Positions 1-7,752 are shown, numbered from the stretch's first letter. The stretch is DNA of 20,362 nt from Eubacteriales bacterium (GCA_029974855.1 JARKQO010000519.1:1-20362), one strand, 5' to 3'. Notes: generated from the letters alone by a model not told the origin. Made by a program: numbers and translations.

Positions 1-56
1 GGGCCTTGTCAAGGGCGGGGCAAGCCGGAAATGAAAGCCACCGCCCTATGCCCCGC

Positions 57-1202
57 TTATTGAATGCATGTCAGGGTTTCAGCGTCCCCATAGCTGGACC
101 AGGGAGCCAGCAGGCTGTGGTCCATAGCCACCCGCTCCTCAATGTTCATGTACCAGCCGGGCTCCAAGGTGGCGCCCTCCATCCCCACCCAGCAGGGATG
201 CAGCCCGGAGATCACCGCGTAGGAAGCCCTGCGGGTCACCGGGGACCCCTGGCGGTCCTCATAGGTGGCATCCTCAAAGGAGGTGTTGGAGACGCACCAG
301 CCGTTGGCGATGGTCCCGGCCAGCAGCTCCCGCCAGCTCCGCTGAGGCATGGCCATGGGCTCCGCGCCGGTGACCACAGGCAAGCCCTCCACCTCCAAAT
401 GGCGCAGCCGGCCGTCGTCCCGCACCGCCCCGTGAAAGGCGCTGACACCCGTTTCCCAGCTATCCCCATGGGGAATCCTGTACTGGAACATCACCGGCAG
501 CCCTTGGATTTCATACATCCCGCTGACCAACGTCAGGTTCCTTTCGGTACGCCCGTCCTGTTCCTCCCCCTGACGGAAGTCGGCCACGGCCCTTTCCCGG
601 ATCTGAAGGCTAGTGGAGTATTCCCTATCGCTGTAAGGATAGAAGTGCTCCTCATCCAGCCGGTTGGCGTGGAGCAGGCCTTCGCAGGCCTCTGCCCCCA
701 ACTCCTGTATCAGGGCCCGCAGCAGGTCCTTGGCCTGATCGTATTCTCTCTGATAGGCGCTATCCCGGGAGGCGGCGGCCTCCATCAAGGCGCCCCAGAA
801 ATAGTAGCGGGGGAGGTCCCTTTCCAGGGTAAATTGGGCAAAGGTCTGCCCGGCCCAGCGGCGGCTTTCAAACCTCCCGCCCCGGGCCTCCTGCTCCAAA
901 GCCTGGAGGGCCTTTCCCAACTCCTTTTCCTCAATGGGCTGATACCGCACCTGGAGCTTTTGCCGCTGCTCCCGGGGAAAATCCCCGGGCACCGGGCAAT
1001 CCACCAAAATCCTCCCCCGGGCCAGCCCTTCCGGCAGGCGGACTTCTCCCACCAGCCGCCCCCCTTCCTGCCGCACCCCGGACAGGTCCACCTCCTGGGG
1101 GGTACAGAGGGGTTCCCGGTATACCTCCCCATCCGCTGTTGCCCCGCAGAGCACCCCCAGGCACAAAACCAGGGCCGGCAGAACCCTCATGCCGCGTTTC
1201 AT
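57..1202 (-). CDS. Secreted protein of the ECF sigma module (function unknown)
   Basis: Predicted exported protein of 381 residues, third gene of the sigma/anti-sigma operon. The start is set by an ATGA overlap with the anti-sigma stop and by an AGGAAGG ribosome binding site just upstream; longer readings in this frame only shadow the upstream gene. Residues 1-23 look like a Sec signal peptide: a basic start (MKRGMR), a hydrophobic core rich in L, V and C, then an A-T-A signal peptidase I site. Two Cys lie in the core, but neither sits in a proper lipobox, so a lipoprotein is less likely. The mature part has no domain I can name; it alternates charged helical stretches (about 85-120) with beta-like segments near the C-terminus. 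Its place suggests a secreted partner or output of the envelope-stress sigma system. The function is inferred from context only. Confidence 0.8.
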   Translation of the reverse strand: MKRGMRVLPALVLCLGVLCGATADGEVYREPLCTPQEVDLSGVRQEGGRLVGEVRLPEGLARGRILVDCPVPGDFPREQRQKLQVRYQPIEEKELGKALQALEQEARGGRFESRRWAGQTFAQFTLERDLPRYYFWGALMEAAASRDSAYQREYDQAKDLLRALIQELGAEACEGLLHANRLDEEHFYPYSDREYSTSLQIRERAVADFRQGEEQDGRTERNLTLVSGMYEIQGLPVMFQYRIPHGDSWETGVSAFHGAVRDDGRLRHLEVEGLPVVTGAEPMAMPQRSWRELLAGTIANGWCVSNTSFEDATYEDRQGSPVTRRASYAVISGLHPCWVGMEGATLEPGWYMNIEERVAMDHSLLAPWSSYGDAETLTCIQ

Positions 1203-1900
1203 TTCCCTTCCTCCTTTTCCATGGGGGGCAGCGTGGCCGTCAGCGTGGCCCGTTCGGTGGTGTCCGTGCCCACCACCTGGCTTTTCAGGGTGATCGCCAG
1301 CTCCCCGCCCTTGGTCAAATCCCCGGCTTCCCCTTGCAGCAGCAAGGTTTCCCCCTCCTGCTCCTGTACCCAGTCCCAGGAGGAGGCAACCAGCTCTCCG
1401 TTCAGCAGCATCCCGGGCAGTTCCAGCATGATGGCCTGCCGCCCCGCCAGCCACTGTTCCAAAGGCAGGATTTCGCCCTTCCACCAAATCTTGTCAAAGC
1501 TCTCCCCGTCTGTTCCCACATCCGTCTCCATATAAAAGGCGTATTCCCCCCTGGGCCGCACATGTACCGCCAAAGACAGCCGCTCCCCGTCCCAGTAGGC
1601 GTCCCGCAGCTCCACCTCCAGCAGTTGGCTGTCGCAGCTCTGGGCTGTGGGCTGCACCACGTTTTCCTCGCTGGCCTTCTGCCCGTCCCAAACCCGGGTG
1701 TTCAAAAAGTGCAGCACCCCCACCCGCTCCAGGGCCAAAGCCGCGCCCCACAGCAGCGCCGCGCAGGCCGCCAGGGCCGCCACCCTCCGGGAGGCCCGGC
1801 TGGGCCTGGGGGCAGAGTGCCGCAGCTCATGCAGCCTTTGCTCCACCCGCAGATGAAAGCCCTCCGGGGTGGGCTCAAAGGGGTCCTTCAAAACCTTCAT
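1199..1900 (-). CDS. Putative membrane anti-sigma factor
   Basis: About 233 residues with the layout of an ECF anti-sigma factor: a short cytoplasmic N-terminus (about 1-38, including a TPEGFHLRVEQRLHEL segment like those in clostridial sigma-linked proteins), one transmembrane helix at about 39-59 rich in A and L, and an extracytoplasmic beta-rich domain of about 170 residues. The HxxxCxxC zinc motif of classical ZAS anti-sigma factors is not seen, so any sigma binding would use another fold. I chose the start at 1900 because it forms ATGA with the sigma stop and has AGGAGG about seven bases upstream; an in-frame ATG at 1906 is possible. Its own stop overlaps the next gene in the same way, so the three proteins are probably made in fixed ratio. 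Membrane anti-sigma is inferred from topology and position; similarity to DUF4179-type proteins is possible but unproven. Confidence 0.78.
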   Translation of the reverse strand: MKVLKDPFEPTPEGFHLRVEQRLHELRHSAPRPSRASRRVAALAACAALLWGAALALERVGVLHFLNTRVWDGQKASEENVVQPTAQSCDSQLLEVELRDAYWDGERLSLAVHVRPRGEYAFYMETDVGTDGESFDKIWWKGEILPLEQWLAGRQAIMLELPGMLLNGELVASSWDWVQEQEGETLLLQGEAGDLTKGGELAITLKSQVVGTDTTERATLTATLPPMEKEEGK

Positions 1901-2373
1901 TCCCATTCCTCCTCCTTTTCCAGCTGGAGCCGCAGCGCCCCGCGCCCCTGATGCAGCCGGGACTTCACCGTGCCCACAGGCAGGCGCAGCATCCGGGCCA
2001 CCTCCTCCAGGGGGAAGCCCTCCAGGTAGTGCAGCAGCAAGGGCAGCCGCAGCTTCTCCGGCAAAGCGGAAAGCTCGTCCCCCAAAGCCGGCGGGGGCGC
2101 TGTGCCCGCCGGAGGCTCCCCCTGGGCCATCAGCGTCATCCGCTTCCTTCGCCGCCTCAGGTTATGGCATTCGTTGATCACAATCCGCACCAGCCAGGGG
2201 CGGAAGCGTTCCTCCGCCACGGTATGGCGCTTGGCCCAGGCCTTGGCAAGGGCCTCCTGCACCGCGTCGGCGCATTCCTCCCAGGGGGGCAGATAGCTCC
2301 GGGCCACCCGGTACAGGGTTCTCTCCATAGCCCGCACCTCTTGCACAAAGGTCTCCGCCTCCACCATGGGCAT
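1897..2373 (-). CDS. ECF-family RNA polymerase sigma factor
   Basis: 158-residue sigma-70 family protein of the extracytoplasmic function group. Region 2 spans about residues 17-78 and holds the DAVQEALAKAWAKR helix (core polymerase and -10 contacts), ending in a basic NLRRRRKR stretch. A short linker rich in P and A follows. Region 4 spans about 102-150 and contains the typical LPVGTVKSRLHQGR recognition helix that reads the -35 element. Regions 1 and 3 are absent, as usual for ECF factors, and the length is normal or slightly short. The start at 2373 has a GAGGGG-type site upstream; the ATG at 2367 also fits. It heads an operon with the anti-sigma and secreted genes, and an ECF-like promoter at 2428-2454 suggests it transcribes itself. 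The inducing signal cannot be read from sequence. Confidence 0.95.
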   Translation of the reverse strand: MPMVEAETFVQEVRAMERTLYRVARSYLPPWEECADAVQEALAKAWAKRHTVAEERFRPWLVRIVINECHNLRRRRKRMTLMAQGEPPAGTAPPPALGDELSALPEKLRLPLLLHYLEGFPLEEVARMLRLPVGTVKSRLHQGRGALRLQLEKEEEWE

Positions 2374-2427
2374 CCCCTTCCCCTCTTTGGTATTTAGCAG
2401 GCCGCGGCCACATCCTCCACACCCTAT

Positions 2428-2454
2428 TAACGCCCACGGCGGGGAAAAGGTTCA
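2428..2454 (-). promoter_or_regulatory. ECF-type promoter of the sigma operon
   Basis: On the minus strand a TGAACC element (2454-2449), running into TTTT, is followed after exactly 16 bases by CGTTA (2432-2428). This matches the general AAC-N16-CGT form of ECF promoters such as those of SigW/SigV-type factors. It lies about 55 bases upstream of the sigma start, which gives a short leader. No equally good sigma-A promoter was found for this operon. It supports positive autoregulation by the factor encoded at 1897-2373; this is inference from motif and position. Confidence 0.65.
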
Positions 2455-2527
2455 CGGGGAAAGAAATTTCTGCCAGGGGACAGGCGCTGCCCGGTGAATG
2501 GCCCTCTTTGCCCCCTTCGCCGCCACA

Positions 2528-2556
2528 TTGACAAAACCTGCCTCAGCGCTTATGAT
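2528..2556 (+). promoter_or_regulatory. Sigma-A promoter of the yybS-rplI-dnaB-yhaM operon
   Basis: A perfect TTGACA (2528-2533), a 17-base spacer, and TATGAT (2551-2556), differing from the consensus -10 by one base. Transcription should begin near 2563, about 38 bases before the first start codon. It diverges from the ECF promoter of the sigma operon, whose -35 lies about 75 bases away. Confidence 0.85.
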
Positions 2557-2600
2557 AAAGAGTACACGACCCATCCCAGCGCCTTGGAAAGGAGCCCGCC

Positions 2601-3704
2601 ATGCACGCCGCCACCGCCTTTAGCCCCTTCAAGCGCATCGCCTTGCGAATCCTCCCTGTGGCCTTGGCGATGGCCGCGGTGCTGCTGCTTCCTCCCCTGG
2701 CTGTGCCCATGGCCTTTCTGCTGCCCTTGGTGGTGTGCCCCGGCCAGTTTTCCCAGGGCCTATGGTTTTCCCTGCCGCTGTCCTTGGTGCCCTGCGCCGG
2801 GCTGCTGCTGGCCGGGGGAGACCTGCCCTCCAGCCTGCTGCTGCTTCCCTGCCCCTGCCTGTGTCTCCTGCTGACCCAATGGGCCTCCAGGCGCAAGCTC
2901 TCCTTCACCGCTGTGGCTGCCATGCTCTCGGGGCTGGCGCTGCTAACCCAAACCCTGTGGTGGGCCCGGGTCACGGCGCTGGTGGGCGGGGACCTCTTTG
3001 CCGGGCTGGCGGAGCAAACCGTAGCCCTGCTCTCCGCCTCGCCCAATTCCGGCAGCCTTCTCTACAACCTGACCCAGGTGGGCTTTTTGGAGCTTCCCGC
3101 CCGGTTCCGGGAAAACGCCGGGATCCCCCTGGGCAGATTCTTCGTGCTGAACCCGGCCCTGCGCATCGAGCTGCTGAACGCCCTGCGCTTTCAGCTCCAT
3201 GGGATGCTCCGGACGGGCATCCCCTCGCTGCTGGTGCAAAGCAGCCTGATCATCGGGCTGTTTACCGCCCTGCGCGCCACCAAGGAGCTGGGCCGGCAAG
3301 CCGCAGCCACCGGGGCCGCCCTCTTGCAGGAGGGGGAAGAACCCCTCCCGCCGGAGAGGATTCCCTACCCCCTGTTTCGGGCCTTCCGCCTGCCCGACGC
3401 CTACCGGGGATACCTTCTTTTCCTGGCGCTGGCCTCTTTGGGGCTGGCCATGGCCCAGGGGGAGGTGCCCGCTTTGATCAGCACCCTGGCCATGGTGGCC
3501 TTTGTCACCGTCTACCGCCTGCTGGGGGCCTCGGTGCTGGTGTTCCTCCTCTGCCGCCGGGACCCGGAGTGGGCCTTTTGGGCCGGGCTCCTGGCCTGCG
3601 CCCTGTACCTGGCCTTCCCAAGCGTATTGTTCGTGCTGGGCATGGCGGATCAATTCATGAATCTGCGCACCACGCCATTATTTCATCATCATGAGGAGGA
3701 CTGA
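2601..3704 (+). CDS. YybS/DUF2232-like polytopic membrane protein
   Basis: 367-residue integral membrane protein with roughly eight hydrophobic helices: several in the first 110 residues (such as LAMAAVLLLPPLAVPMAFLL), one or two around 205-225, and a cluster at about 270-350. Between them lies a soluble stretch (about 135-200). The position directly before rplI and dnaB is where Bacillota usually carry yybS (DUF2232), which is the basis of the call; I do not see a signature motif. The GdpP phosphodiesterase often found between yybS and rplI is absent here. The start has AAAGGAG seven bases upstream. The C-terminus ends in a short FHHHEED tail, and the rplI ribosome binding site lies inside the last codons. 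The molecular function of the family is not settled. Confidence 0.85.
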   Translation: MHAATAFSPFKRIALRILPVALAMAAVLLLPPLAVPMAFLLPLVVCPGQFSQGLWFSLPLSLVPCAGLLLAGGDLPSSLLLLPCPCLCLLLTQWASRRKLSFTAVAAMLSGLALLTQTLWWARVTALVGGDLFAGLAEQTVALLSASPNSGSLLYNLTQVGFLELPARFRENAGIPLGRFFVLNPALRIELLNALRFQLHGMLRTGIPSLLVQSSLIIGLFTALRATKELGRQAAATGAALLQEGEEPLPPERIPYPLFRAFRLPDAYRGYLLFLALASLGLAMAQGEVPALISTLAMVAFVTVYRLLGASVLVFLLCRRDPEWAFWAGLLACALYLAFPSVLFVLGMADQFMNLRTTPLFHHHEED

Positions 3705-3707
3705 GCC

Positions 3708-4157
3708 ATGAAGGTCATTCTGCTGTGCGACGTCAAGGGAACCGGGAAAAAGAACGAGATTCTCAATGTGTCCGACGGCTTTGCCCGCAACTACCTGTTT
3801 CCCCGGAAATGGGCCATGGAAGCCACCCCCGGCGCCGTGAAGGAAGTGGAGCGCCGGCACGCCCAGGAGGCCAGGCAGGAGCAGGAACGCCGGGAGGCCG
3901 CCCTGGAGAAGGCCGCCGCCCTGCGGGGCAAGGTCATCCATATCCGGGCCAAGGGCGGCGAGAAGGGCCGCCTCTACGGCAGCATCACCTCCCAGGAGAT
4001 CGCCGACGCCCTCAAGGAACAGCACGGCATCGAGGTGGACAAGCGCAAGATCGAATGCGACCCCATCCGCCAGGCCGGGGACGTGGATATCTCCGTGTGG
4101 GTCTACAGCGGCGTCACCGCCCCCATGACCGTCCATGTGGAGGCCGTGGCGAAGTGA
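3708..4157 (+). CDS. rplI: Large ribosomal subunit protein bL9
   Basis: 149 residues, the normal length of bL9. The N-terminal rRNA-binding domain (1-50) carries the family signature: [18 protein letters not shown] followed by [14 protein letters not shown] long charged helix rich in E, A and R (about 45-80) links it to the C-terminal rRNA-binding domain (about 80-149), which includes [16 protein letters not shown]. bL9 binds 23S rRNA near the base of the L1 stalk and affects frame maintenance in translation. The start lies three bases after the upstream stop, with GAGGAGGA overlapping the end of that gene, so translational coupling is likely. The gene precedes dnaB, as in many Bacillota, but is separated from it by a structured 180-base spacer. 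Confidence 0.98.
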   Translation: MKVILLCDVKGTGKKNEILNVSDGFARNYLFPRKWAMEATPGAVKEVERRHAQEARQEQERREAALEKAAALRGKVIHIRAKGGEKGRLYGSITSQEIADALKEQHGIEVDKRKIECDPIRQAGDVDISVWVYSGVTAPMTVHVEAVAK

Positions 4158-4185
4158 CGGGGACGAGGAACGAGGGGGGGAGACG

Positions 4186-4287
4186 TTAGGGGTTTCACCC
4201 CTAAAACCCCACCAGGGGTTTCACCCCTGGACCCTGACCAGGGACTTCGTCCCTGGACCCATCTTTGACCGGGTTTCACCCGGTCAA
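4186..4287 (+). repeat. Array of four tandem hairpins with identical TTC loops
   Basis: The rplI-dnaB spacer holds four perfect inverted repeats at 4186-4204, 4212-4230, 4238-4256 and 4265-4287, starting 26, 26 and 27 bases apart. Each has an 8-10 bp stem closing on the same three-base loop TTC. The stems are TTAGGGGT, CCAGGGGT, CCAGGGAC and TTGACCGGGT with their exact complements. Linkers are seven to eight bases, each with a short ACCC- or CCCC-type run. Stem bases differ between units in a paired way (GGGGT/ACCCC, GGGAC/GTCCC, CGGGT/ACCCG), so structure is kept while sequence changes. No T-run follows any unit, so these are not ordinary terminators. A role in mRNA processing, stability or uncoupling rplI from dnaB is possible but unproven. 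Confidence 0.9.
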
Positions 4288-4337
4288 GGGAATTCAAAGG
4301 CTTAACATCATCTGTACATAAGGGAGGAGGAATCGTC

Positions 4338-5711
4338 ATGGAAGCACAGGAGCTCCTTCGGGCCCTGCCGCCCAACAGCCTGGACGCGGAGCGTTCGGTG
4401 CTGGGGGCCATGCTCCAGGACGCCTCCTCCGCCACGCTGGCCTTTGAAACCCTTTCCCCCGGCGATTTTTACTCCCCGGAGCACCGGGAGATCTTCGACG
4501 CTATGAAGGCGCTGCACATCGTGGGCTCCCCCATCGACGTGATGACCGTGGGCCACGAGCTCTCCCGCCGGGGCACCCTGGAGGGCGTGGGGGGCACCGC
4601 CTACCTGCTGCAAGCCTTCCGCTTCGTGCCCACCACCGCCAACACCCGCACCTATGTGGAAATCGTCCAGGAAAAGGCCACCCTCCGCAAGCTCATCTCC
4701 GCCTGCCAGAATATCTCCCAGCAGTGCTACAGCCAGCTGGAGCCCGTGCCCACCATTTTGCGGGAGGCGGAGCGGGCCATCTTCGACATCGTCATGAAGC
4801 GCGGCGGCGCGGATACCCTCAAGCCCATCAGCCATGTGCTCAGCCTCACCTTTGACAAGATCGAGGAGCTGGGCCGCTTAAAGGGCCGCCTCTCCGGCGT
4901 GCCCTCGGGCCTGTATGACCTGGACCGGATGCTCACGGGCTTCCACGGGGGCGAGTTCATTTTGATCGGGGCCCGCCCTGCCATGGGCAAAACCGCCGCC
5001 GCTTTGGGCATCAGCCTCTTCGCCGCGGACAAGGCCCGCAAAACCGTGGCCATCTTCTCCATGGAAATGCCCAGCGAGCAGATCGGCATGCGCCTTTTGT
5101 GCTCCGCGGCCAACATCAACATGCAGCGGGTCCGCACCGGGATGCTCAACGACGAGGAATGGATCAAGCTGGGGGATTGCCTGAACCATTTGAGCAGCCG
5201 CCATATCTATATCGACGATACCCCCGCTTTGACCCCCTCCCAGCTTCGCAGCCGCTGCCGGCGGCTGATGATGGAAAAGGGGCTGGATTTGGTGGTGATC
5301 GACTACCTGGGCCTCATGGGCAGTGACAAGCGCACGGAAAACCGGCAGCTGGAGGTCAGCGAAATCAGCCGCCAGCTCAAGTCCATCGCCCTGGAGCTGA
5401 AGGTGCCCTTGGTCACCTGCGCCCAGCTGTCCCGGGCCCCCGCCGCCCGAAACGACAAGCGCCCCCTGCTCAGCGACCTGCGGGACTCCGGCAGCATCGA
5501 GCAGGACGCGGACGTGGTGCTCTTTCTGCACCGGGAGGGGTATTACGCCACGGCGGAAAGCGGCATCAAGCCCGACGACAGCGCGGGCGAGGTGCATGTG
5601 GCCAAGCAACGAAACGGCCCTGTGGGAACCGTGCACGTGGAATGGCAGGCGGAGTTCGCCCGTTACACCAACGTACAGGGCACCCGGGTTCCCCTCTATG
5701 CCGACGAATAA
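4338..5711 (+). CDS. dnaB: Replicative DNA helicase DnaB (DnaC in Bacillus naming)
   Basis: 457 residues, full length for the hexameric replicative helicase that unwinds the parental strands at the fork and recruits primase. The N-terminal domain (about 10-110) has the conserved PPNSLDAERSVLGAML start. The C-terminal RecA-like motor has Walker A GARPAMGKTA at 211-220, the SMEMPSEQIGMRLL motif just after it, Walker B in LVVIDYLGLM, and the terminal KQRNGPVGTV segment typical of DnaB. The start is supported by GGGAGGAGG seven bases upstream. No intein is present. It follows rplI after the hairpin array and is followed 11 bases later by the yhaM-like gene; all are probably on one transcript. No dedicated promoter was found in the spacer. 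Confidence 0.98.
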   Translation: MEAQELLRALPPNSLDAERSVLGAMLQDASSATLAFETLSPGDFYSPEHREIFDAMKALHIVGSPIDVMTVGHELSRRGTLEGVGGTAYLLQAFRFVPTTANTRTYVEIVQEKATLRKLISACQNISQQCYSQLEPVPTILREAERAIFDIVMKRGGADTLKPISHVLSLTFDKIEELGRLKGRLSGVPSGLYDLDRMLTGFHGGEFILIGARPAMGKTAAALGISLFAADKARKTVAIFSMEMPSEQIGMRLLCSAANINMQRVRTGMLNDEEWIKLGDCLNHLSSRHIYIDDTPALTPSQLRSRCRRLMMEKGLDLVVIDYLGLMGSDKRTENRQLEVSEISRQLKSIALELKVPLVTCAQLSRAPAARNDKRPLLSDLRDSGSIEQDADVVLFLHREGYYATAESGIKPDDSAGEVHVAKQRNGPVGTVHVEWQAEFARYTNVQGTRVPLYADE

Positions 5712-5722
5712 GGACTGGAGAC

Positions 5723-6703
5723 ATGATGATGCAGCAACCCTTGGTTTGCGACCTGGTGAAGGAGAACCGCTTTGAAGGCTTTTTGCTGGTGCGCATGAGC
5801 GAGCAGCGCACCGGCGGCAACGGCGCCAAATACCTGGACATGACTTTGGCCGACCGCACCGGGGAGATCAGCTCCAAGCTCTGGGACGGCGCCGTGCCCC
5901 CGCCCCCGGTGGGCACGGTGATCAAGGTCCGGGGCGGCACTTTGGAATACAACGGCCGCTTGCAGCTGCGCATTGAAAAGCTGCGCACCCTGGAGCCCGC
6001 CGACGACGTGGACATGGCCTTGCTCACCCCCAGCGCCCCGGAAAGCCCCGAAGCCATGCTGGCGGAGCTCCACGCCGCCTTGGAGGAAATGGACGCCAAG
6101 CCCCTGCGGGACCTGGCCCAGGCTTTGCTGGACTACTACCGGGACAAGCTGGTGTACTACCCCGCCGCCCAGAAGATTCACCACGCGGAGCGCAGCGGCC
6201 TTTTGCACCACACCACCGGGATGCTGCGGGCCGCCCGGGCCATTCTGACCGTCTATCCCTGGCTGAACCGGGACCTCCTCTTTGCCGGGGTCATCGTTCA
6301 TGACCTGTGCAAAATGGAGGAATTGGACAGCGATCCCCTGGGGGTGGTCCGGGATTACACCCAAAGCGGCCTGCTGCTGGGCCATCTGACCTTGGGGGTC
6401 ACCCGCATCGCCCAAGTGGCGGAGAAGCTGGGCATCCAAGGAGAGCCGGTGCTGCTGCTGCAGCACATGATGCTCAGCCACCACGGGGAGGAGGCCTTTG
6501 GCAGCCCCCGCAAGCCCATGTTTCCCGAGGCGGAGGTGCTCCACTGGCTGGATTTGCTGGACGCCCGCATGAACGAGATGCAGACCGCTTTGGGCAAGGT
6601 GGCCCCCGGGGTGTTCTCCGAGAAAATTTGGTCCCTGGACCGCCGCCTCTACCATCCCCGGTACGAGGAGCTGGCCCGGCAGGACCCTTCCCCGGAAGGT
6701 TGA
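5723..6703 (+). CDS. yhaM: YhaM-like 3'-5' exoribonuclease (OB fold plus HD domain)
   Basis: 326 residues, close to the roughly 314 of Bacillus YhaM. An OB-fold nucleic-acid-binding domain occupies about 12-92 (GFLLVRMSEQ, YLDMTLADRTGEISSKLWDG). The HD hydrolase domain follows at about 150-300, with metal-site candidates H162 (LLHHTTGM), H193-D194 (VIVHDLCKMEEL), H221 (GHLTLG) and H253/H254 (LSHHGEEAFGSP). The family degrades RNA and single-stranded DNA from the 3' end using manganese and is cytoplasmic. The reading frame opens upstream inside dnaB, but homology begins only here, and AAGGA and GGAG lie just upstream; three consecutive ATG codons (5723, 5726, 5729) could serve. It lies 11 bases after dnaB, which suggests co-transcription with replication genes. 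The next gene's promoter overlaps its stop codon. Confidence 0.93.
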   Translation: MMMQQPLVCDLVKENRFEGFLLVRMSEQRTGGNGAKYLDMTLADRTGEISSKLWDGAVPPPPVGTVIKVRGGTLEYNGRLQLRIEKLRTLEPADDVDMALLTPSAPESPEAMLAELHAALEEMDAKPLRDLAQALLDYYRDKLVYYPAAQKIHHAERSGLLHHTTGMLRAARAILTVYPWLNRDLLFAGVIVHDLCKMEELDSDPLGVVRDYTQSGLLLGHLTLGVTRIAQVAEKLGIQGEPVLLLQHMMLSHHGEEAFGSPRKPMFPEAEVLHWLDLLDARMNEMQTALGKVAPGVFSEKIWSLDRRLYHPRYEELARQDPSPEG

Positions 6704-6729
6704 CGGGAGCCCCTGAAAAATGTTACAAT
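6700..6729 (+). promoter_or_regulatory. Sigma-A promoter of the lipoprotein gene
   Basis: TTGACG (6700-6705) and TACAAT (6724-6729) are separated by 18 bases. The -35 element contains the stop codon of the yhaM-like gene. The predicted transcript starts near 6736 and has a leader of about 115 bases, in which only weak short hairpins were seen (for example GCAGC-GAGG-GCTGC). Confidence 0.75.
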
Positions 6730-6850
6730 CTCATTGCGAAATGACGAAATCCGGTCTTTCAAACGTTGCATGAACGTCCCCTATGGGGCCCGTCCAAAAA
6801 AGCTCAGCACCCACCAACCGCAGCGAGGGCTGCCCACCGGAGGAGAGCAC

Positions 6851-7699
6851 ATGAAGCGCCAATGGAAGCTGATCCTATCCCTGTTGATGGTCCTGGCCAC
6901 CCTGGCGGGCTGTGCCGGGCAGCAAAACCAGCCCAATCAGTTTGCGGAAGTCACCCAGTTCCTGGGCCCCGCCGCCCAAGGCACCCCCACCCCGCCGCCC
7001 CAGGGGGACAACGCCGGGGCGGACCAAGGGGGCAGTATCTTCTCCAACAACCCCTACGATGTGGCCGGCGGGGAAGAGCTGACCGGCCTGGAGGAGGAGG
7101 GCTTTGAAGGCGAGGATGTGGACCATCTCGCCGCTGCGGAGGAAAGCACCGTATACCCCTATGCGGGCAGCACCCCCATTCCCCTGGACCCGGTGGATAT
7201 GCCCTCCCCCACCCCCCATGCGGAGCTGGTTTTCGCCTACAGCCCCTACACCTCCTCCCTGAAGCTCACCTTTGAGGGTCCCCAGGGCTGGGTGCCCGAT
7301 GAAAGCGTGAACGAGCAGTTCATCCTCACCGAGCCGGACACCCAGGTCAAGGACAAGCAGCCGGGCATCCTTCGGGTATACGCCATCCCCGTCACCACGG
7401 ACTACAGCGAGAGCGCCCTGAAAACCGAGGTCCAGGACCGGCTGAAAGCCATCAGCTCCACCAACTTTGAGAGCTGGTCCCCCAGCCTCACCGCCAGCCG
7501 CCATCTCCTGGGCGCCAAGGGCGTATATGCCAACTACAGCGGCACCATGGCCAACGGCGTGAAGGTGGGCGGCCGCATCCACTGCACCAGCATCGACAAG
7601 GTGCTCTACTGCATCGAGATCGTCTATCCTTTGGCCTACAAAAAGGATTACGAAGAGGTCTTCAAGAAAATGCGGGATACCATCAAGCGGGTGCAGTAA
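6851..7699 (+). CDS. Predicted lipoprotein of unknown function
   Basis: 282 residues with a clear type II signal peptide: MKRQWK, a hydrophobic core, and lipobox LAGC with the lipidated Cys at position 21. The protein should be anchored to the outer face of the cytoplasmic membrane. Residues 22-125 form a low-complexity tether rich in Q, P, G, E and T (with TPTPPP and PSPTP), followed by a folded domain at about 125-282 (LVFAYSPYTSSLKLTFEGPQGWVPDE and later KVGGRIHCTS...LYCIEIVYPL). The layout resembles surface lipoproteins with a stress-response or PsbP-like domain, but I cannot assign a family. The start is chosen because the signal peptide begins there and GGAGGAG lies upstream. It has its own promoter and is closed by the terminator at 7726-7752, so it is probably a single-gene unit. 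Confidence 0.88.
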   Translation: MKRQWKLILSLLMVLATLAGCAGQQNQPNQFAEVTQFLGPAAQGTPTPPPQGDNAGADQGGSIFSNNPYDVAGGEELTGLEEEGFEGEDVDHLAAAEESTVYPYAGSTPIPLDPVDMPSPTPHAELVFAYSPYTSSLKLTFEGPQGWVPDESVNEQFILTEPDTQVKDKQPGILRVYAIPVTTDYSESALKTEVQDRLKAISSTNFESWSPSLTASRHLLGAKGVYANYSGTMANGVKVGGRIHCTSIDKVLYCIEIVYPLAYKKDYEEVFKKMRDTIKRVQ

Positions 7700-7725
7700 G
7701 GCACTCTGGGAATGCTATCATTATG

Positions 7726-7752
7726 AAAGGCCCTCCGCCAGGGGGGCCTTTT
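7726..7752 (+). terminator. Rho-independent terminator of the lipoprotein gene
   Basis: An 11-bp stem (AAAGGCCCTCC pairing with GGGGGGCCTTT, one G-T pair) with loop GCCA runs into TTTT. It lies 26 bases after the stop codon. Confidence 0.85.

Noticed and set aside
15..56. Terminator of the sigma operon
   Set aside because: GCGGGGCA (15-22) can pair with TGCCCCGC (49-56) just after the stop codon, but the loop is 26 bases, an alternative pairing exists and no T-run follows on the minus strand; too weak to list.
6..1535. Long plus-strand reading frame opposite the sigma module
   Set aside because: Low-complexity product rich in P, G, H and Q with no domain; it is the antisense shadow of GC-rich genes that have clear motifs and ribosome binding sites.
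4186..4287. CRISPR-like array
   Set aside because: The 26-base period first looked like repeats and spacers, but units are individual hairpins with differing stems, there are no unique spacers of 30 bases or more, and no cas genes.
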